DNA from: an uncultured bacterium
GTDB taxonomy: Bacteria > Bacillota > Clostridia > Oscillospirales > Butyricicoccaceae
DNA: 8,839 nt
Direction: 5' to 3'
NCBI GenBank assembly: GCA_905215125.1
Contig: CAJMOV010000067.1
Location: 1 to 8,839 of the forward strand
Below are positions 4,262-8,839 of this stretch, piece by piece (within the stretch, counting starts at the first letter, position 1; each line of letters begins with the position of its first letter). The translations under genes were made by a program, and so were the position numbers. The notes under the pieces were generated by a model. It worked only from the letters and a program-made list of their open reading frames with translations. It ran no database searches and was not told the DNA's origin.

Positions 4262-5761
4262 CTATTCATCGGCCCATTCGCCGGCGCGGGAAACCGCTTT
4301 GTGCCAGCCGCGCAGCAGCTTCTGCCGCTCCTGCTCCCCCATTTTCGGGGAAAGCCGGCAGTCCACCACCGACTTCCGGGCGATTTCCTCCCGAGCTTTC
4401 CAAACGCCAGCCTGCAGCCCGGCAAGCGCCGCCGCACCAAGGGCCGTCGTCTCGCGGCAGGCAGGGCGGACAATCTCCCGCCCCAGGATATCGGCCTGAA
4501 ACTGCATGAGAAAGCCGTTTGCCGAAGCCCCGCCGTCGACGCGCAGGCTGTTTAGCCGTACGCCGGTGTCCTTTTCCATCGCCTGGAGAACGTCCGCCGC
4601 CTGATAGGCGATGGCCTCCAGCCCGGCACGGATGAGATGGCAACGCCCCGCGCCCCGCGTTAGGCCAAAAACGGCGCCCCGCGCCCGCATGTCCCAATAG
4701 GGCGCGCCCAGGCCGGTGAAGGCAGGCACGATATACACGCCTGCGCTGTCAGATACCTTTTGGGCAAAATACTCGCTGTCGGCTGCGTCTGCAATCAGCC
4801 CCAGCTCGTCGCGCAGCCACTGCACCACAGCGCCGCCGACAAAAACGCTCCCCTCCAGCGCGTACTGGATCTCCTCCCCGCAGGTGGCGGCCAGCGTCGT
4901 AAGCAGGCCGCTTTGGGACAGCACCATGCGCCCGCCGGTATTCATCAGCAGGAAGCATCCGGTGCCATAGGTGTTTTTGGCGTCTCCTTCGTCAAAGCAG
5001 CTCTGCCCGAACAGCGCCGCCTGCTGATCCCCTGCGACGCCGGCAATGGGCACCTGAACGCCGCCGACGTTGGCCATGCCGAAATGCCCACCGGAAGGCC
5101 GGACCTCCGGCAGCATGCACAGGGGGATATCAAGGGCGCGGCAGATGTCCACATCCCAGCGCTGGCGCGCAATGTCGTACAGCATAGTACGGCTGGCGTT
5201 TGTCCTGTCGGTGGCGTGGACGGCCCCGCCCGTCAGCTTGTAAATAAGCCAGCTGTCCACTGTGCCGAAAAGCAGCTCGCCCCGTTCGGCGCGCGCCTGC
5301 GCGCCGGGGACATTATCCAGAATCCACCGCAGCTTTGTGGCGGAAAAATAGGCGTCGGGCAGCAGCCCTGTCGATGTGCGGATGGATTCGGTCAGCGCCC
5401 TGTCGCGCAGGATAGCGTCGCAGATGGGCGCGGTGCGCCTGCATTGCCACACAATGGCGTTGCAGATAGGCTTGCCGGTCTCCCTTTCCCAAACCAGCGT
5501 CGTCTCCCGCTGGTTGGCAATGCCGATGGCCGCCAAATCCGCCCCTGTCAGTCCGTTCTGTGCCAGCACCTCTGTCAAAACGCCGGTCTGCCCGGCGTAG
5601 ATTTCCATGGGATCGTGTTCGACCCACCCCGGCTGCGGGTAATGCTGTGTCAATTCTTTCTGCGCCGTACCGATGGGGCGCAAATCCCCGTCAAACAAGA
5701 TAGCGCGTGAGCTGGTCGTCCCCTGATCCAGCGCCGCAATGATTTTCTTTTTCTCTTTCAT
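4262..5761 (-). CDS. glpK: Glycerol kinase
   Basis: This cytoplasmic FGGY-family kinase converts glycerol and ATP to sn-glycerol 3-phosphate for glycolysis or lipid synthesis. The 499-residue protein is complete. It starts KKIIAALDQGTTSSRAILFD with the N-terminal phosphate-binding loop, then has GWVEHDP (45-51), IANQRETTLVWER (81-93) with the glycerol-contacting Arg-Glu, and SWLIYKLTGG. GVAGDQQAALFGQ (241-253) holds the expected catalytic base Asp245. TYGTGCFLLMNTG, PAFTGLGAPYWD and the ATP-site VDGGASANGFLMQFQAD follow. The ATG at 5761 is chosen because MKEKKKIIALDQG-type openings are standard; the frame stays open upstream to 5842 without family resemblance. The ribosome binding site is weak. 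No His is seen at the usual HPr-phosphorylated position before PIAG. No glpF or glpD is adjacent. Confidence 0.96.
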   Translation of the reverse strand: MKEKKKIIAALDQGTTSSRAILFDGDLRPIGTAQKELTQHYPQPGWVEHDPMEIYAGQTGVLTEVLAQNGLTGADLAAIGIANQRETTLVWERETGKPICNAIVWQCRRTAPICDAILRDRALTESIRTSTGLLPDAYFSATKLRWILDNVPGAQARAERGELLFGTVDSWLIYKLTGGAVHATDRTNASRTMLYDIARQRWDVDICRALDIPLCMLPEVRPSGGHFGMANVGGVQVPIAGVAGDQQAALFGQSCFDEGDAKNTYGTGCFLLMNTGGRMVLSQSGLLTTLAATCGEEIQYALEGSVFVGGAVVQWLRDELGLIADAADSEYFAQKVSDSAGVYIVPAFTGLGAPYWDMRARGAVFGLTRGAGRCHLIRAGLEAIAYQAADVLQAMEKDTGVRLNSLRVDGGASANGFLMQFQADILGREIVRPACRETTALGAAALAGLQAGVWKAREEIARKSVVDCRLSPKMGEQERQKLLRGWHKAVSRAGEWADE

Positions 5762-5791
5762 CCGTCCACACCGCCCGTCCGTGATAAAGAC

Positions 5792-5800
5792 AGTATACCA
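5792..5800 (-). promoter_or_regulatory. Candidate extended -10 promoter for glpK
   Basis: The minus strand reads TGGTATACT, a TATACT -10 box with the TG extension. The -35 region at 17 bases (TTCGCT) is poor. The transcript would start about 25 bases before the ATG, leaving no room for a GlpP-type antiterminator leader such as the one in Bacillus subtilis. Confidence 0.45.
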
Positions 5801-5905
5801 CAACGCGCGAAAAAAGCGAATCCCTTCCCTTGTCCCGCTCAATGCGTAAAGCGGCCCTGAACGCTATTCTAATCTTCAGCGCTTATAGTATTCCGCCCGG
5901 CGTTA

Positions 5906-5914
5906 TGTTACAAT
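5906..5914 (+). promoter_or_regulatory. Candidate extended -10 promoter for the serine hydrolase gene
   Basis: TGTTACAAT contains TACAAT preceded by the TG extension. The hexamer at -35 (TAGTAT, 5886-5891) is weak. The inferred start near 5921 leaves a leader of about 60 bases before the ATG at 5982. It diverges from the glpK promoter about 110 bp away. Confidence 0.4.
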
Positions 5915-5981
5915 CAAAGCCATAAGACATCTCTTTCTTCCCTTTTAAAGCAAAAATCAAACTGCCGAGGTGAAATCTGTT

Positions 5982-7907
5982 ATGAACAACGCGCTCAACG
6001 AAAGACTTATCCAGATGGTCCGCGACGCCGTCTCCCCAGGGCTGACTGCTATTTCCTTTGCCCTGATGCAGGACGGGGAGGAAATCGCCGCCGGCGCCGT
6101 CGGCACGCGCGACGGGCGGCCTGATCATCCCGCATCGCCGAACGACCTTTACAATATCGGCTCTATTTCCAAGGTCTACATAGCCGCCGCCATTATGAAG
6201 CTGGTGGAAATGGGCAAAGTCGATCTGGACGCACCCGTCGTTAAGTACCTGCCCCGTTTTAAGATGGCCGATCCCCGTTATAAGGATATCACGGTGCGCA
6301 TGACGCTGTGCCACTCCAGCGGCCTGCCCGGCACGCACTGGAAAAATGTTTTCACCTATTCCTGGCTTGGGGACGATTATTTTGAGGAAAGCTATGACTA
6401 TTTCGCCCACAGCCGGCTCAAGGCCGCGCCCGGCGAATACACCACCTATTGCAACGACGGCTTTACCCTGGCTGAAATGGTAGCGGTCGAGGTTTCCGGT
6501 ATGCCTCTCAGCGACTTTCTGCGCAAATATTTTCTGGCGCCGCTCGGCGCGCTGTCGACCTGCGCGTCCGACCGTCTGCCGGCGGGATACGACCATGTCG
6601 TCATGAAAAGCGCAGCCGGCGTGGAACGCCTGTCCATCATCGGCGCGGGCGGGATCAACAGCAATATGGGCGACGTCTGCCGCTTTGGCAACAGCTTTCT
6701 GACCCATTCAGCGCTGTCCAAGGCGTCGTGCGACGAGATGGCCAAGCCCCACGGCATCCCCGTACCCCCGCAGGACAGCTTCGCTACCCTGTTCGGCCTG
6801 GGCTGGGATCGCGTCTCCTTCCCCAGCGCCGTCTGCGACATGGGCGAAGGGGTTTTGATGAAAAGCGGCGGGACGCTGCAATTCCTTTCCTTCCTGCTTG
6901 TCATCCCCAAATACAACATGGTGGCCGCCATTTCCGGCACCATGGATACCGGGGCGGATCACCTGGATCTCCTCAGCCGCCTGGTGGCGGAAGCCGTCAG
7001 GGAAAAAACCGGGCAGGACATCCTGTACCCGCAGACGGCGGCCAGGCATGACTTCTCCCCTGCGCCAGCCGAGCTTGCCGGGCAGTTCGAGGGCTACTAT
7101 GCTTCACCCTACGCCGTTTATCAGGCGGAGTTTTCCGAAGGCAGGCTCAACATCTATAACCTGACGCTGGGCGAAAAGCAACCCCTTTACATGGATATGC
7201 AGTACAGCGGCGGATGCTTTTACGGAAAAGGCCCGACCGTCTCTTTCGTAGAGCACAACGGATACAAATACATTTTTGCCGATAACGCTTACAAAGCCCT
7301 CGTCCCCGTCATGCAGAAGCTGGAAAACCTCACTCCCCTGTCCGACGTATGGAAGGCCCGTGACGGCAGGCAGTACTATTCGCGCGCAGCCGATTATCTC
7401 GACGGAATGTGGGGCGACTCGGCGGCCATCATCACCCTCAAGCGTTTCCCCTATGTCGATGGGATTATGCTGGCCTGCGTACAGTCCAACCCGGACACCG
7501 GCACGCCGATGATCATTCCCTTGGCTGTGGAAAACGATCATTTGAGCCGCATGTTCCTCAACGCTTCCTCCAGCGCGTCGCGCGATCAGTTTGCCGCCGA
7601 ATTCTATGAGCAAGATGGCAGCGAGGAGATGTACTTCTTTGGCCTGCGTTTCCGTGACATCTCCTATGACCGTCAGCCGCTGGAAGCCGGGGAGATCGCC
7701 GTTCAGCGCGGCGAGGTGCGCATCTTCGCCATTCCAGAGGGCAAAAAGCCGGTCGTCTACGTCCCCGATCGCGCCCGCCTGCTTCTAGTCAACCGCGACT
7801 TCCAGGTCGTTTATGACAGCTTTGCCGGCGGGGCCGTGCCGGATGTCGGCGGCGGATATGCGCTTTTCGCCGGTGAAACCGGCCGGCGCTTCAGCGTCTT
7901 GCTGTAG
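5982..7907 (+). CDS. Beta-lactamase-family (class C-like) serine hydrolase with long C-terminal region
   Basis: The 641-residue protein has an N-terminal serine hydrolase domain of about 345 residues. The family signatures are present: S61-I-S-K64 (SxxK nucleophile and base, in YNIGSISKVYIAAAIMKL), HSSGLPG (111-117), Y156-C-N158 (YxN motif), and K294-SGG in place of KTG. The family includes esterases, D-aminopeptidases and penicillin-binding-like enzymes, and the substrate cannot be read here. No signal peptide or membrane span is seen, so a cytoplasmic site is inferred. Residues about 360-641 look beta-rich (AGQFEGYYASPYAVYQAEFSEGRLNIYNL and later segments), like the lipocalin-like modules attached to such hydrolases. 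The ATG at 5982 follows GAGGTGA (5966-5972). The in-frame GTG at 5970 lies inside that site and is rejected. It stands alone, ending in its own terminator. Confidence 0.85.
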   Translation: MNNALNERLIQMVRDAVSPGLTAISFALMQDGEEIAAGAVGTRDGRPDHPASPNDLYNIGSISKVYIAAAIMKLVEMGKVDLDAPVVKYLPRFKMADPRYKDITVRMTLCHSSGLPGTHWKNVFTYSWLGDDYFEESYDYFAHSRLKAAPGEYTTYCNDGFTLAEMVAVEVSGMPLSDFLRKYFLAPLGALSTCASDRLPAGYDHVVMKSAAGVERLSIIGAGGINSNMGDVCRFGNSFLTHSALSKASCDEMAKPHGIPVPPQDSFATLFGLGWDRVSFPSAVCDMGEGVLMKSGGTLQFLSFLLVIPKYNMVAAISGTMDTGADHLDLLSRLVAEAVREKTGQDILYPQTAARHDFSPAPAELAGQFEGYYASPYAVYQAEFSEGRLNIYNLTLGEKQPLYMDMQYSGGCFYGKGPTVSFVEHNGYKYIFADNAYKALVPVMQKLENLTPLSDVWKARDGRQYYSRAADYLDGMWGDSAAIITLKRFPYVDGIMLACVQSNPDTGTPMIIPLAVENDHLSRMFLNASSSASRDQFAAEFYEQDGSEEMYFFGLRFRDISYDRQPLEAGEIAVQRGEVRIFAIPEGKKPVVYVPDRARLLLVNRDFQVVYDSFAGGAVPDVGGGYALFAGETGRRFSVLL

Positions 7908-7918
7908 CCGGCGCCGCG

Positions 7919-7950
7919 AAGCCCCCCCTTTCTCCAGGGAGGGCTTTTTT
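7919..7950 (+). terminator. Rho-independent terminator after the serine hydrolase gene
   Basis: AAGCCC (7919-7924) pairs with GGGCTT (7941-7946), and after one C/A mismatch CCCT (7926-7929) pairs with AGGG (7936-7939) around loop TTCTCC. A run of six T (7945-7950) ends the element. It separates the hydrolase from the next promoter, which begins eight bases later. Confidence 0.88.
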
Positions 7951-7957
7951 CCTGAAA

Positions 7958-7986
7958 TTGACTAAAGCATGCACACGGGCTATAAT
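7958..7986 (+). promoter_or_regulatory. Strong sigma-A promoter for the glutamate-synthase-family gene
   Basis: TTGACT (7958-7963), a 17-base spacer and a perfect TATAAT (7981-7986) predict a start near 7993 and a short leader of about 43 bases. The ribosome binding site CAGGAGGT (8021-8028) follows. No attenuator fits in this leader. Confidence 0.8.
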
Positions 7987-8035
7987 AGGGATCAGCGGAT
8001 TCTATTATTAAACTTGGAATCAGGAGGTTATTACC

Positions 8036-8839
8036 ATGTCATTCTCCCCTCCCCTTGGCTCGGCCTTCAACGACACGCGCAACCGTTCAAGCCTGCTCTC
8101 TCCGCAGTCCGGCATGTGCTCCTTCTGTACGGCCGAATGTATCGGAACATGTGAATTGGGCCTGTCGGCCGTCCGCGGCGCACAGACTGTCTATCCCACC
8201 AACACCGGCGACAACCAGGTCGCTTCCGAAAAGGATTACCCTATCGATTATTCCCATTTCAATATCAACGGCCGCGTTTTCGGCGCGCAGGGCGCACCCG
8301 CCGGAAGGGACGGCGCCTCTATCTTCAATGTCGGGCTGGGCCGCAGCTACGGCCGCGAAAACACCGTCAAAATGGCACTGCCCCTGCTGCTGCCCGCCCT
8401 CATCAAGCTCAACTGGCGCGACTATTTTGCCGGAGCCGCTATGGCCGGCGTGCCCTGCGTCATTGGCGAAAGCTCGCCGGGCAAGGATCCCGAGCTGAAA
8501 ATGCAAGGCGGAAAGATCGTCCACTTCCCCATGCTGGGCGATATCCTGGACGCCTTCCGCCGCTATGACCGCGGCTATGGCCAGATCATCCTGCAATGCA
8601 ACTGCGAGGACGACGCGCAGGGCCTGCCGGAATACGCCATTGAAAAGCACGGCCTGACAGCGCTGGAGTTCAAGTTCGGCCAGTCGGCCAAGGGTACCCA
8701 GCCGGTACAGCCCGTCCCCGGCGGGCTGGAGGGCGCGCTGAAAAAGCAGGCCTCCGGCGCGCTCGTCAACCCCGACCCCAGCGACCCCGCCGTGCAGAAG
8801 GCATGGGCCGACGGCGTCTGCCCCAGCTTCTATTCCTAC
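8036..8839 (+). CDS. FMN-binding glutamate synthase family protein with N-terminal Cys cluster, partial
   Basis: The first 268 codons are present and the gene runs off the window. The ATG at 8036 follows CAGGAGGT at 7 bases. The N-terminus carries C28-x2-C31-x3-C35-x3-C39 (CSFCTAECIGTC), which looks like an Fe-S ligand set. RGAQTVYPTNTG and DYPIDYSHFNINGRVFGAQG follow, a pattern I associate with the stand-alone glutamate-synthase-like oxidoreductases of anaerobic Clostridia. LEFKFGQSAKG (210-220) resembles the EIKxxQGAKPG segment of the glutamate synthase FMN-binding barrel. The family's usual length of about 500 residues means roughly half is missing. Whether it makes glutamate is unknown: no amidotransferase domain or GltD partner is visible here. 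The class is reasonably firm, the substrate is not. Confidence 0.75.
   Translation, partial: MSFSPPLGSAFNDTRNRSSLLSPQSGMCSFCTAECIGTCELGLSAVRGAQTVYPTNTGDNQVASEKDYPIDYSHFNINGRVFGAQGAPAGRDGASIFNVGLGRSYGRENTVKMALPLLLPALIKLNWRDYFAGAAMAGVPCVIGESSPGKDPELKMQGGKIVHFPMLGDILDAFRRYDRGYGQIILQCNCEDDAQGLPEYAIEKHGLTALEFKFGQSAKGTQPVQPVPGGLEGALKKQASGALVNPDPSDPAVQKAWADGVCPSFYSY

Noticed and set aside
4760..5710. Long plus-strand open frame antisense to glpK (about 316 codons)
   Set aside because: It is the complement of a clearly conserved gene. GC-rich codons on the other strand keep it open, and no promoter or ribosome binding site is seen.
5874..5887. Possible catabolite-response (cre) site around AGCGCT between glpK and the hydrolase gene
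   Set aside because: Several conserved outer positions of the cre consensus are missing, and an AGCGCT core is easily found by chance in GC-rich DNA.
1..8839. CRISPR array, insertion sequence, integrase, toxin-antitoxin or defence genes
   Set aside because: There are no spaced direct repeats and no transposase- or nuclease-like products, and all sizeable genes have housekeeping or metabolic assignments.

Overview
The window is about 60% GC outside its first 66 bases and looks like chromosomal DNA from a GC-rich member of the Firmicutes, most likely Clostridia. Three things point there: strong AAGGAGG ribosome binding sites, consensus sigma-A promoters (TTGACA-17-TATAAT) with Rho-independent terminators, and an L10-type attenuator leader before rplJ. 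The taxon is inferred from style and gene content, not from a search. No tRNA, rRNA, CRISPR array or mobile element is visible.

Layout. (1) Positions 1-258, minus strand: the start of a NAD(P)HX repair enzyme (Nnr), whose sequence and base composition change abruptly near position 66. (2) Positions 259-659: a divergent control region with one minus-strand promoter for nnr, two plus-strand promoters and a structured leader for rpmG. (3) Positions 660-4186, plus strand: the ribosomal/transcription cluster rpmG-secE-nusG-rplK-rplA, then rplJ-rplL under its own promoter and attenuator. A strong terminator closes the cluster, and rpoB does not follow. (4) Positions 4262-5761, minus strand: a complete, monocistronic glycerol kinase gene converging on rplL. 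(5) Positions 5982-7907, plus strand: a beta-lactamase-fold serine hydrolase without a signal peptide and with a long C-terminal region, followed by a terminator. (6) From 8036 to the window edge: a strongly promoted gene for an FMN-binding glutamate-synthase-family protein with a four-cysteine N-terminal cluster.

How it works together. The cluster supplies large-subunit proteins (L33, L11, L1, L10, L7/L12), a translocon subunit (SecE) and a transcription elongation factor (NusG). The most interesting signal is in the non-coding gaps. Before both rplK and rplA there is a small RNA fold that copies the L1-binding element of 23S rRNA (GGUGG, GA bulge, short hairpin, A-rich bulge, CCAC). The second copy ends three bases before the rplA ribosome binding site. 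With the L10 leader, the cluster appears to carry two L1 feedback sites and one L10 feedback site. L10 and L1 autoregulation are known in general. The paired L1 sites are read here directly from sequence and are worth testing. I found no clearly novel protein system.
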